The notes: generated by a model not told the origin, from the letters alone. Shown: positions 1-7,002, numbered from the stretch's first letter. The stretch: 12,185 nt of DNA from JBDTVS01 sp040007095 (GCA_040007095.1 JBDTVS010000030.1:1-12185); one strand, 5' to 3'. Translations and numbers: made by a program.

Positions 1-329
1 AGCTCGTCGCCGGCTACCACACCGAGTACAGCAGCATGAGCTTCGCGATGTTCTTTCTCGCGGAGTACATCAACATGGTCACCGTGTCGGCGGTCGCCAC
101 CGATCTGTTTCTCGGCGGCTGGCACGGGCCGTTTCTGCCGCTCTCGCTCGGCTGGATTTGGTTTCTGCTCAAGGTCGGCGCGATTCTGTTCTTCTATGTG
201 TGGATGCGTTGGACGCTGCCGCGCTACCGCTACGACCAGCTCATGAGCTTCGGCTGGAAGGTGTTGCTGCCGTTGTCCGTCGTCAACCTGCTGGTGACGG
301 CCGCCGGCGTGCTCTATTTCGGGGGCTGA
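1..329 (+). CDS. nuoH: NADH-quinone oxidoreductase subunit H, 3' end (partial)
   Basis: This is the C-terminal part (about 108 codons) of NuoH, the membrane subunit of complex I that, with NuoB and NuoD, forms the quinone-binding cavity and joins the peripheral arm to the membrane arm. The reading frame is open from the first base; the opening AG is probably the end of a Glu codon. The residues that follow, LVAGYHTEYSS, are the signature NuoH loop, and FFLAEYINM is the helix after it. At least two further hydrophobic helices are visible (IWFLLKVGAILFFYVW and LLPLSVVNLLVTAAGVLYF). The stop is TGA at 327-329. It is the first gene of a run continuing with nuoJ to nuoN, so co-transcription is expected. 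The 5' part and operon promoter lie outside the window. Identification is secure. Confidence 0.96.
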   Translation, partial: LVAGYHTEYSSMSFAMFFLAEYINMVTVSAVATDLFLGGWHGPFLPLSLGWIWFLLKVGAILFFYVWMRWTLPRYRYDQLMSFGWKVLLPLSVVNLLVTAAGVLYFGG

Positions 330-330
330 G

Positions 331-426
331 GTGCGCGAAACGCTACTCGACACCGGAGCCGTTCACCGCGCGGAGGCCGAGCGCCTCTCGATGACGGACG
401 CGCGCCCCGCCGGTGGCTGGCGATGA
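331..426 (+). CDS. Possible 31-codon ORF filling the nuoH-nuoJ gap
   Basis: A reading frame opens at GTG 331, one base after the nuoH stop, and ends at TGA 424-426, which overlaps the nuoJ ATG (ATGA at 423-426). A G-run at 321-325 could act as a ribosome binding site. A shorter version could start at ATG 391. The peptide (about 31 residues, starting M-RETLLDTGAVHRAEAERL if GTG is read as Met) is charged and has no membrane segment. It resembles no family I recognise and has no cysteines, so it is not a remnant of NuoI. Its exact fit suggests translational coupling from nuoH to nuoJ, whose own start has no clear ribosome binding site. It may equally be a chance open frame in GC-rich DNA. Confidence 0.25.
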   Translation: MRETLLDTGAVHRAEAERLSMTDARPAGGWR

Positions 427-941
427 CGCTGTTCTTTCTGTTTGGGGCGATCGCGGTGGTGGCGTCGCTGCTCGTGATTACGCAGCACAACCCGATGTAC
501 AGCGTGCTGCTGCTGATTCTCTCCTTCGGAGCGCTGTCCGGTCTGTACGTGCTGCTCGACGCACCGTTTGTCGCCGTCATCCAGATCATCGTCTACGCCG
601 GCGCCATCATGGTTCTCTTCCTGTTCGTGGTGATGCTGTTGAACGCGCCGAAAGAAGACACCGAGGCAGCGCGTCTGCGGCTGGTCGCGCCCGGCGCCGC
701 CCAGATGGGCGCGATTCTCGCCGTCGTGCTGATCGGCGAGCTGTGGTGGGCGCTGACGAGAACCGGCGGCCAGTCGGGCGCGTTCCCGGCCGGCGCGGTC
801 ACCTCCGTGGCGGCGATTGGTCGCTCGCTGTTCGGCGACTATGCGTTTTCTTTCGAGGTGACCTCGATCCTGATTCTGGTCGCGATGGTCGGCGCGGTCG
901 TGCTGGCTCGCCGTGAAGGCAAACGGAGCGACGGGACATGA
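423..941 (+). CDS. nuoJ: NADH-quinone oxidoreductase subunit J
   Basis: NuoJ is a small, all-helical membrane subunit of complex I. Its third helix takes part in the proton-translocation path between the quinone site and the antiporter-like subunits. The 172 residues match the usual family length (about 165-185). The hallmark YAGAIMVLFLFVVMLLN, roughly residues 59-75, is intact, and five hydrophobic segments are visible (near residues 1-20, 26-45, 53-75, 90-110 and 140-160). The last segment is followed by a basic tail rich in Arg and Lys. No convincing ribosome binding site precedes ATG 423, but the start overlaps the stop of a short upstream frame. The stop overlaps the nuoK start by 4 bases, which indicates translational coupling. 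Confidence 0.97.
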   Translation: MTLFFLFGAIAVVASLLVITQHNPMYSVLLLILSFGALSGLYVLLDAPFVAVIQIIVYAGAIMVLFLFVVMLLNAPKEDTEAARLRLVAPGAAQMGAILAVVLIGELWWALTRTGGQSGAFPAGAVTSVAAIGRSLFGDYAFSFEVTSILILVAMVGAVVLARREGKRSDGT

Positions 942-1243
942 TGCCGACGCTCAATGACTACCTGCTGCTGTCCGCTGTGCTGTTCACCATCGGCACCGCT
1001 GGCGTGTTCGTCCGCCGAAACCTGATCACGATTCTGCTGTCGATCGAGATCATGCTGAATGCCGTGAACCTGACGTTTGTCGCCTTTGGGCGCTCCTTCG
1101 GCACGGCGGACGGACAGATCATCGTCTTTTTCGTGATGACGGTCGCCGCGGCCGAGGCTGCGGTCGGACTCGCGATCGTGATCGCCCTGTTCCGCCACCG
1201 CGAATCGCTGAACCCCGATTCGTTCACGAGCTTGAAATGGTGA
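938..1243 (+). CDS. nuoK: NADH-quinone oxidoreductase subunit K
   Basis: NuoK (the ND4L homologue) is a three-helix complex I subunit carrying two membrane glutamates essential for proton transfer. Both are seen: Glu37 in LLSIEIMLN and Glu73 in AAAEAAVGL, corresponding to Glu36 and Glu72 of E. coli. The 101-residue length is typical, and the C-terminal NPDSF-type motif is present. Two adjacent ATG codons (938 and 941) are possible starts. GGAG at 925-928 lies 9 bases before 938, so 938 is preferred; starting at 941 would give exact E. coli numbering. The gene overlaps nuoJ by 4 bases. After its stop a 283-base gap, unusually long for a nuo operon, holds a long-hairpin repeat before nuoL. Confidence 0.97.
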   Translation: MMPTLNDYLLLSAVLFTIGTAGVFVRRNLITILLSIEIMLNAVNLTFVAFGRSFGTADGQIIVFFVMTVAAAEAAVGLAIVIALFRHRESLNPDSFTSLKW

Positions 1244-1526
1244 ACCACGACGGCGAAAACGCGCTCACGACGAACCGGACAGGCCGCGACAGAGTTGGAG
1301 CGAGCCACAGAAGCAATGGGATTTTGTGTCCTTTGTGGTTCAGGGATTTGGCAGACCGTGGTAAAAGTCTGGCGGCATTCGACGGGCGAAGCATCCTCGC
1401 CGGCTGCGTTGCTCCTCGCTCACATACTCCCGGTATTCTCGGTCGTCGCGGCGTGCCGGCGGGGCGCCTCGCCCGTCTCGGTGCAACGCCAGACTTTCAC
1501 CACGGCCTGCTGACGGCCGCCGACTC
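1244..1526 (+). other. nuoK-nuoL spacer
   Basis: This gap separates two genes that normally abut. The first 107 bases hold no supportable gene or terminator; a TTTGTGTCCTTTGTGG stretch at 1323-1338 resembles TTTCGCGTCTTCGTGG at 6923-6938. Positions 1351-1510 are a long imperfect palindrome (repeat copy A), which leaves 16 bases before the nuoL ATG. A 100-codon open frame crossing the spacer runs through the palindrome and into nuoL in another frame, so I do not call it. Confidence 0.7.
1351..1510 (+). repeat. Long-hairpin repeat, copy A (nuoK-nuoL)
   Basis: This is a 160-bp imperfect palindrome. The outer arms 1351-1374 and 1487-1510 are inverted complements at 22 of 24 positions. A second arm pair, 1381-1389 with 1469-1477 (GACGGGCGA), is perfect. 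The centre is ATAC-TCCCG-GTAT at 1424-1436. The core 1406-1468 matches copy B (55 of 63) and copy C. The outer arms do not resemble those of B or C. No flanking target duplication and no transposase are visible. In the nuo transcript it would form a large stem-loop ending 16 bases before nuoL, where it could limit ribosome access, protect an RNA end or attenuate transcription. These roles are inference. Confidence 0.85.
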
Positions 1527-3572
1527 ATGTTGCTGCTGATCCCCCTCCTCCCGTTCGTGGGCTTCCTGGTGAATGCCGGCCTCGGCCGGCGCATCAGCAA
1601 GGGCGCCGCTGGGGCGGTCGCCTGCGGCGCGATCATCGCCTCGTTCGCGGTATCGGTCGCATCGGTGTGGCAGCTGATCGCGCTGTCCCCGTTGTCGCGC
1701 GCGATCGTGCAGAAGGTGTTCGAATGGTTCACGTCGGGTGATTTCAGCGTCGCGTTCACGCTGCGTCTCGATCCGCTGTCCGCGCTGATGATTCTCGTCG
1801 TCACCGGCATCGGCTCGCTGATCCACATCTACTCGACGGCTTACATGCACGAGGAGACCGACGCCGAATACGCGCGCTATTTCTCCTACTTGAATCTGTT
1901 CGCCGCGTTCATGCTGGTGCTCGTCCTCGGCTCGAACTTCCTGGTGATGTTCGTCGGCTGGGAGGGCGTCGGCTTGTGCTCGTATCTGCTGATCGGCTTC
2001 TGGTACGTGAAGAAGGCGGCGTCCGACGCCGGCAAGAAGGCGTTCATCGTCAACCGCATCGGCGATTTCGGCTTCGTGCTCGGGGTCCTGCTCATCATCG
2101 TCCGCTTCGGGTCCGTCGACTTTCAGGAGATCGCGCGCACGGTATCGACCGTCGGTCCCGAGACGGCGGGGTTCGGGACGCTCTCGCTGATCACCTTGCT
2201 GTTGTTCGTCGGCGCGACCGGAAAATCGGCGCAGATTCCGCTGTTTGTCTGGCTGCCGGACGCGATGGAGGGCCCCACCCCGGTCTCGGCGCTCATTCAT
2301 GCAGCGACGATGGTGACGGCGGGCGTCTACATGATCGGGCGCAACGCCGTGTTGTTCGGTCATGCGCCGCAGACGCTGACCATTGTCGCGATCATCGGCG
2401 TGGCGACCGCACTGATGGCCGGCACGATCGGCCTGGTGCAGAACGACATCAAGCGCGTCCTCGCGTATTCGACGGTGTCACAGCTGGGCTATATGTTTCT
2501 CGCCATGGGGGTGGGAGCGTATACCGCCGGCATCTTCCACCTCTTCACGCACGCATTTTTCAAGGCGCTGCTGTTTCTCGGATCGGGGGCGGTCATCCAC
2601 GCGCTGTCCGGCGAGCAGGACCTGCGGCACATGGGCGGACTCAAGAAGGAGCTGCCGATCACCTACTGGACGTTTCTCGTCGGCGCGGTGGCGATCACCG
2701 GCGTGCCGGGTCTGGCCGGCTTCTTCAGCAAGGACGAGATTCTCTTCCGCACCTACGCCGGCGGGCATACGGTGCTGTGGGTGGTCGGGCTCCTGACGTC
2801 GCTGCTGACCGCGGTCTACATGTTCCGGCTCGTGTTTCTGGCGTTTCACGGTGAGCGGGCCCAGTCGGCGCCGCACGATGCTGACGCCGCGCATCCGGCG
2901 CCAGGTCACGCCGCGCCCGTTGATGTCGCGCCGGGACACGGGGCGCCGACTCACGCGGCCGGGCATCATCTGCACGACGCGCCTCCGGCAATGGCGGTAG
3001 CGCTGATCGTGCTGGCGATTGGCTCCGCCTTCGCCGGCTACCTCGGTTTGCCGCACGTGCTCGGCGGTTCGAACCGCCTCGAACAGTTTCTCGAACCGAG
3101 CTTCAGGGTGTACCCGACAGAGATCGCGGAGCTACGCAACATCCCGGTTCCACCGTTCCAAGAGGAGGACGACGCTGCGAGAGAGGCGCTCGAGTTGGGG
3201 CTGATGGGTGTGTCGTCGGTCGTCGCGATTGGCGGCATCGGCATCGCGATGTTCCTGTTCCTCAAGAACCGTCGCGCGGCGGACGCGATCGCCTCCCGGT
3301 TCGAGGGTCTGCATCGCCTGCTCCTCCACAAGTATTACGTCGACGAGCTGTACGATGCCGCAATCATCAATCCGATCCGCATCGTCGCCGAGGAGGGATT
3401 GTGGAAAGGTGTTGACGTGCGCGTCATCGACGGATCGGTGAATGGCGTGGCCGCCGTCGTCGCCCGCGGCAGCCAACTGCTGCGCCGGATTCAGACCGGA
3501 TCGGTTCGCGGCTACGCCGTCTCAGTCTTTCTGGGCGTCGTCACCATCCTGGGCTACTACCTGTGGAAGTAG
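1527..3572 (+). CDS. nuoL: NADH-quinone oxidoreductase subunit L
   Basis: NuoL (ND5-like) is the distal antiporter-like, proton-pumping subunit of complex I, with a lateral helix clamping the membrane arm. The start gives the usual LLLIPLLPFVGFLVNAGLGRR N-terminus (residues 3 onward). Key residues are seen: Glu146 in GWEGVGLCSYL, Lys233 in GKSAQIPLF, the SALIHAATMVTAGVY helix, and Lys402 in FFSKDEIL. They correspond to Glu144, Lys229 and Lys399 of E. coli. The C-terminal lateral helix and last membrane anchor (RGYAVSVFLGVVTILGYYLW) are complete. At 681 residues it exceeds E. coli NuoL (613), partly because of a His/Ala/Pro-rich loop at residues 441-488. There is no clear ribosome binding site before ATG 1527, and repeat copy A ends 16 bases upstream. 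Confidence 0.97.
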   Translation: MLLLIPLLPFVGFLVNAGLGRRISKGAAGAVACGAIIASFAVSVASVWQLIALSPLSRAIVQKVFEWFTSGDFSVAFTLRLDPLSALMILVVTGIGSLIHIYSTAYMHEETDAEYARYFSYLNLFAAFMLVLVLGSNFLVMFVGWEGVGLCSYLLIGFWYVKKAASDAGKKAFIVNRIGDFGFVLGVLLIIVRFGSVDFQEIARTVSTVGPETAGFGTLSLITLLLFVGATGKSAQIPLFVWLPDAMEGPTPVSALIHAATMVTAGVYMIGRNAVLFGHAPQTLTIVAIIGVATALMAGTIGLVQNDIKRVLAYSTVSQLGYMFLAMGVGAYTAGIFHLFTHAFFKALLFLGSGAVIHALSGEQDLRHMGGLKKELPITYWTFLVGAVAITGVPGLAGFFSKDEILFRTYAGGHTVLWVVGLLTSLLTAVYMFRLVFLAFHGERAQSAPHDADAAHPAPGHAAPVDVAPGHGAPTHAAGHHLHDAPPAMAVALIVLAIGSAFAGYLGLPHVLGGSNRLEQFLEPSFRVYPTEIAELRNIPVPPFQEEDDAAREALELGLMGVSSVVAIGGIGIAMFLFLKNRRAADAIASRFEGLHRLLLHKYYVDELYDAAIINPIRIVAEEGLWKGVDVRVIDGSVNGVAAVVARGSQLLRRIQTGSVRGYAVSVFLGVVTILGYYLWK

Positions 3573-3595
3573 CGCGACACACTGAGGAATATCCG

Positions 3596-3655
3596 ATGCG
3601 ACCACGAACCGCCTTCGCGTCTTCCCGGTTGACGGGCGCAGCTGGGCATCCATGA
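3596..3655 (+). CDS. Possible 19-codon leader ORF coupled to nuoM
   Basis: In the 79-base nuoL-nuoM gap, ATG 3596 follows GAGG (3584-3587) with 8-base spacing, which is a better ribosome binding site than anything before nuoM. The frame encodes MRPRTAFASSRLTGAAGHP and stops at TGA 3653-3655, overlapping the nuoM ATG as ATGA. This is the geometry of a translational-coupling ORF delivering ribosomes to nuoM. The peptide is basic, non-membrane and similar to nothing I know. The arrangement parallels the short frame before nuoJ. It could be chance, since short open frames are common at this GC content. Confidence 0.35.
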   Translation: MRPRTAFASSRLTGAAGHP

Positions 3656-5418
3656 CCTTTCCCATCTTGAGCTCGCTCGTCCTGCTGCCGATTCTCGGCG
3701 CGGCCGTGTTGCTCTTCATGAAAGAGGACGAGCACGAGACCTCCCTCGTCCGAAACATTGCGCTGGTGGTGTCCGTCCTGGTGTTTGCCGAAACGCTCCT
3801 GCTGTGGAGCCGGTTCAACCCGGCCTCGCCAGACTTTCAGTTCATCGAGCGTTACGAGTGGATTCCCGCCTTCGGGATCAGTTACTTCGTCGGGGTTGAC
3901 GGCATCAGCCTGCTGCTGCTGGTGCTCACCGGCTTCCTGACGCCGCTCGCACTGCTCGGGTCGTGGGAGTCGGTCCACAAGAAGACCAAAGCGTTCTGCA
4001 TCGTCGTGCTGTTGCTCGAGAGCGCGATGATGGGCGTGTTCGTCTCGCTCGATCTGTTCCTCTTCTATGTGTTCTGGGACGCGATGCTGATCCCGATGTA
4101 TTTTCTCATCGGGATCTGGGGTTACGACCGCCGCGTCTACGCCGCGGTGAAGTTCCTGCTCTACACGCTGTCGGGCAGCGTCCTGATGCTGCTGGCGATC
4201 TTGACCCTCGCGCACCTGCATTACGTCGCGACCGGTGCCTACAGCTTCGATCTGCTCCGGCTCTACACGCTGCAGATTCCTGGCCCGCTGCAGTTCTGGG
4301 GCTTTCTTGCCTTCGCGCTCGCGTTTGCAATCAAGGTCCCGCTGTTCCCGTTCCATACCTGGTTGCCGGACGCGCACGTTGAAGCGCCGACGGCCGGGTC
4401 GGTCATCCTGGCGGGCGTCCTGTTGAAAATGGGGACCTACGGCCTGGTACGGTTTGCGTTTCCATTGTTTCCGGCGGCGGCGGTGGCGTTTGCGCCATAC
4501 CTCGGCATCCTGGCCGTGATCGGGATCATTTACGGCGCGCTCGTGGCGATGATGCAGCCCGACATGAAGAAGCTGGTCGCCTACTCGAGCGTCAGCCATC
4601 TCGGCTTCGTCGTCCTCGGCATCGCCGCGATGAACACGCAAGGCGTCCAGGGCGCGGTCTACCAGATGCTCAATCACGGCATCAGCACGGGCGGGCTCTT
4701 CCTGATCGTCGGGATGTTGTCGGACCGGAGGCACACGCGGCTGATTTCTGAGTTCGGCGGGTTGAAGAAGGTGATGCCGCACCTGGTCGCGGTGTTTCTC
4801 ATCGTCACGCTGTCGTCGATCGGTCTGCCGGGTCTGAACGGCTTCGTCGGCGAGTTTCTGATTCTGCTCGGCGCATTCCGCTGGAGCCCGCAAATGGCTG
4901 CGTTCGCCGCGACCGGCGTGATCCTGTCGGCGACCTACATGCTGTGGATGTTTCAGCGCGTCAACTACGGACCGGTCGGCCAGAAGAACGCGTTGCTTAC
5001 CGACTTGTCGCCCCGCGAGTGGGTCGTGCTGGTGCCGATTGTCGCGATGGCCGTGTTGATGGGGGTGCTGCCGAATCTCTTCCTCAGACCGATCGAGCCG
5101 TCGGTCGAACGCCTGGTGAACCAGGTTCGTCAGGGCGCTCAGACGCCGGTCCAGGCCCGCGGGCCCGTGCCCTTCCCGGCGCCTGGCGTCCCCGCGCCGA
5201 TCGTCGACAGCGTTTCCTCGTCTCCGGTGTCTAGTGGCCCGTATCGGTTGAACAAGGAGCGGATTCCGGAGCGCGGCGCCAGGATGGCAAGGCGCGACGA
5301 CCGAGAATACCGGGAGTATTTGAGGGAGGAGCAACGCCGCCAGCCGGGATGGCCCGCCCGGAAGGCGCTCCTTGATCAGCCGATACAGGCCACCAGCCTC
5401 CCGCGAGGCCTGCGATGA
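3652..5418 (+). CDS. nuoM: NADH-quinone oxidoreductase subunit M with repeat-encoded C-terminal tail
   Basis: NuoM (ND4-like) is the middle antiporter-like proton channel of complex I. Residues 1 to about 495 match the family: the channel lysine Lys228 in AIKVPLFPFHTWLPDAH, the QPDMKKLVAYSSVSHLG helix, and Glu401 in NGFVGEFLIL. The position equivalent to E. coli Glu144 is Asp143 (FYVFWDAMLIPMYF), which keeps the charge but shortens the side chain. After the normal end near PNLFLRPIEPSVERL, the frame continues through a Pro/Ala/Ser-rich linker and then through repeat copy B (residues about 527-582), adding a highly charged tail rich in Arg and Glu. The total of 588 residues compares with 509 in E. 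coli. No strong ribosome binding site precedes ATG 3652, but a short ORF overlaps it. The stop overlaps nuoN by 4 bases. Confidence 0.96.
   Translation: MTFPILSSLVLLPILGAAVLLFMKEDEHETSLVRNIALVVSVLVFAETLLLWSRFNPASPDFQFIERYEWIPAFGISYFVGVDGISLLLLVLTGFLTPLALLGSWESVHKKTKAFCIVVLLLESAMMGVFVSLDLFLFYVFWDAMLIPMYFLIGIWGYDRRVYAAVKFLLYTLSGSVLMLLAILTLAHLHYVATGAYSFDLLRLYTLQIPGPLQFWGFLAFALAFAIKVPLFPFHTWLPDAHVEAPTAGSVILAGVLLKMGTYGLVRFAFPLFPAAAVAFAPYLGILAVIGIIYGALVAMMQPDMKKLVAYSSVSHLGFVVLGIAAMNTQGVQGAVYQMLNHGISTGGLFLIVGMLSDRRHTRLISEFGGLKKVMPHLVAVFLIVTLSSIGLPGLNGFVGEFLILLGAFRWSPQMAAFAATGVILSATYMLWMFQRVNYGPVGQKNALLTDLSPREWVVLVPIVAMAVLMGVLPNLFLRPIEPSVERLVNQVRQGAQTPVQARGPVPFPAPGVPAPIVDSVSSSPVSSGPYRLNKERIPERGARMARRDDREYREYLREEQRRQPGWPARKALLDQPIQATSLPRGLR
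5231..5396 (-). repeat. Long-hairpin repeat, copy B (inside nuoM 3' end)
   Basis: This is a 166-bp imperfect palindrome whose outer arms 5231-5261 and 5366-5396 are inverted complements at 27 of 31 positions. The core lies on the minus strand at 5275-5337 and matches copy A at 55 of 63 positions. The arms are unrelated to those of copies A and C. It lies wholly within the nuoM reading frame without a stop, and the nuoN ribosome binding site (GAGG 5405-5408) starts 9 bases after it. Copy A read on its minus strand also gives an open, similar peptide (ARRDDREYREY), whereas copy C has a stop in that frame. Confidence 0.87.
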
Positions 5419-6854
5419 ACCTCGCGCCGTTCATCGCCATCGTGCCGATGTGCTGCGTGGCGGCGACCGCCATCGCGGCGATGATCGCGGAATCGTTCCG
5501 GGAGCCGGGCGAGCGAATGCCGATCGGTCCGCTCGGCGTGATCGGCCTCGTCGGCGCGGGGGTCGCATCGATCGCGCTGTGGAACGGCCATGCGACGAGC
5601 TTCGGTGTTGTCGCCGCCGATAACTTCGGTCTGTTCGTCACGTGGATTCTGATCGTGGTCGGCCTGTTGTCGCTGGCGTTCTCGGCGCCCGGGGTCGAGC
5701 GCGAGCAGCTGCCCCAGGGTGAGTACTATGCGCTGATGCTCTTTGCCATCGCGGGCATGATGTTGATGGCGACGGCGACCGACCTGCTGGTGATCTTCCT
5801 CGCGCTGGAGGTGCTGTCACTGGCGGTCTACGTGCTCACCGGGATCCGGCGCGATTCCCCGACGGCGATCGAGGCCGCGTTCAAGTATTTCCTGCTGGGC
5901 GCGTTCTCGAGCGCGTTCTTTCTCTATGGCATCGCGTTCACCTACGGCGTGACGGGCAGCACCCATCTCGACCGCATCGGCCGGGTTCTGGCAGCGCAGG
6001 GCGGGACGCCTCCACCGATGCAACTACTCGCGGCCGGGCTGCTGCTGGTTGGATTCGCGTTCAAGGTGTCGGCCGTGCCGTTCCATATGTGGACGCCCGA
6101 CGCCTACGAAGGCGCGCCGCCGGCGGTGACCGGTTTCATGTCCACCGGCGTGAAGGCCGCGGCGTTTGCCGCCTTCGTCCGGGTGTTTCTCGCCGCGTTC
6201 GAACCGCTGCGTGCCGACTGGAGCGTGGTCCTGTGGGTCCTCGCCGTTGCCACCATGATTGTCGGCACGGTGGTCGGCCTCGCGCAGTCGAACGTCAAGC
6301 GGATGCTGGCGTATTCGAGCATCGCGCACGGCGGGTATCTACTGGTGGCGTTGGTCTCGGCCAACGACATCGGGAAAGGCGCGGTCCTTTTCTATCTGCT
6401 GGCCTACGCCGTCACGAACCTCGGCGCATTCGGCGTCATCGCCATGCTCGACACCGGGAATCGGCCGAACGACCAGGTCCGCGACTACGCGGGCCTCTGG
6501 AACGAGCAGCCAGCTCTCGCGGCGCTGATGACGATCTTCCTGCTGTCGCTTGGCGGCTTCCCGCCGATGGCCGGCTTCATCGCGAAGTGGTACGTCTTCA
6601 GCGCCGCGATCAAGGCCGGCTACTACTGGCTGGCGATCGTTGGCGTGCTGACGAGCGTGATCTCCGTGTTCTTCTATCTCCGGCTCGTCGTGATGATGTA
6701 TATGACCGCGGCGGACACGCCCGCACGCTTCCCGGCGGTGCCGAGGATCGCCGGCGCCGCGCTCGTCGCGTCCGCCGTGATTGTGTTCTATCTCGGAGTC
6801 CTGCCGACGCGCGTCCTCGATTGGGCCGCCGCCTCGATCAGCACGATCTTCTAG
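5415..6854 (+). CDS. nuoN: NADH-quinone oxidoreductase subunit N
   Basis: NuoN (ND2-like) is the antiporter-like subunit nearest the quinone module of complex I. At 479 residues it is close to E. coli NuoN (485). The channel residues are present: Glu132 in FLALEVLSLAVYVL, Lys217 in AFKVSAVPFHMWTPDAYEG, the SNVKRMLAYSSIAHGGYLL segment, and Lys391 in AGFIAKWYVF. About fourteen hydrophobic segments run through the protein. ATG 5415 overlaps the nuoM stop (ATGA), and GAGG at 5405-5408 gives a reasonable ribosome binding site just outside repeat copy B. It is the last nuo gene; the next gene is on the opposite strand. Identification is secure. Confidence 0.97.
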   Translation: MNLAPFIAIVPMCCVAATAIAAMIAESFREPGERMPIGPLGVIGLVGAGVASIALWNGHATSFGVVAADNFGLFVTWILIVVGLLSLAFSAPGVEREQLPQGEYYALMLFAIAGMMLMATATDLLVIFLALEVLSLAVYVLTGIRRDSPTAIEAAFKYFLLGAFSSAFFLYGIAFTYGVTGSTHLDRIGRVLAAQGGTPPPMQLLAAGLLLVGFAFKVSAVPFHMWTPDAYEGAPPAVTGFMSTGVKAAAFAAFVRVFLAAFEPLRADWSVVLWVLAVATMIVGTVVGLAQSNVKRMLAYSSIAHGGYLLVALVSANDIGKGAVLFYLLAYAVTNLGAFGVIAMLDTGNRPNDQVRDYAGLWNEQPALAALMTIFLLSLGGFPPMAGFIAKWYVFSAAIKAGYYWLAIVGVLTSVISVFFYLRLVVMMYMTAADTPARFPAVPRIAGAALVASAVIVFYLGVLPTRVLDWAAASISTIF

Positions 6855-6885
6855 GAAGTTCTCGGCTTTGGAATCTGTCTCAGCA

Positions 6886-6905
6886 CGGCCGCGAAACGGC
6901 GGCCG
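6886..6905 (+). terminator. Hairpin after nuoN (weak terminator candidate)
   Basis: A perfect 7-bp stem, CGGCCGC, with a GAAACG loop lies 32 bases after the nuoN stop. Its position suits the end of the nuo transcript and its GC-only stem is very stable. The downstream bases (ACATGTCCTG) have no T-tract, so efficient intrinsic termination is doubtful; it may simply mark or protect the 3' end. Confidence 0.35.
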
Positions 6906-7002
6906 ACATGTCCTGTTCGTGATTTCGCGTCTTCGTGGCCAAAGGCGTTGCTTCCCGCGTCCGGCGTTCGGCCTATACCCTGTGAAAAAGTAGACGTTCA
7001 AC

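Noticed and set aside
330..422. Remnant of nuoI between nuoH and nuoJ
   Set aside because: No frame on either strand contains the CxxCxxCxxxCP ferredoxin motif or any NuoI-like segment.
1351..1510. Reading the long-hairpin repeats as MITEs of an insertion sequence
   Set aside because: Terminal arms differ completely between copies and no target-site duplication or transposase is visible; standard MITEs share their ends.
1237..1539. 100-codon plus-strand frame spanning the nuoK-nuoL gap
   Set aside because: It begins inside nuoK, reads through the palindrome, ends inside nuoL in the wrong frame, and has no recognisable family.
1497..2363. 288-codon minus-strand frame opposite nuoL, and the 292-codon plus frame at 1976-2854
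   Set aside because: Both are highly charged shadow translations of the nuoL coding sequence in other frames.
3541..5334. 597-codon open frame on the minus strand opposite nuoM
   Set aside because: Its product is a low-quality Arg/Gln/His/Asp-rich sequence typical of the antisense of a hydrophobic GC-rich gene, and nuoM on the plus strand is certain.
1323..6938. Similarity between TTTGTGTCCTTTGTGG (1323) and TTTCGCGTCTTCGTGG (6923)
   Set aside because: It is short and imperfect (about 12 of 16); with two copies it cannot be told from chance, although a dispersed repeat remains possible.
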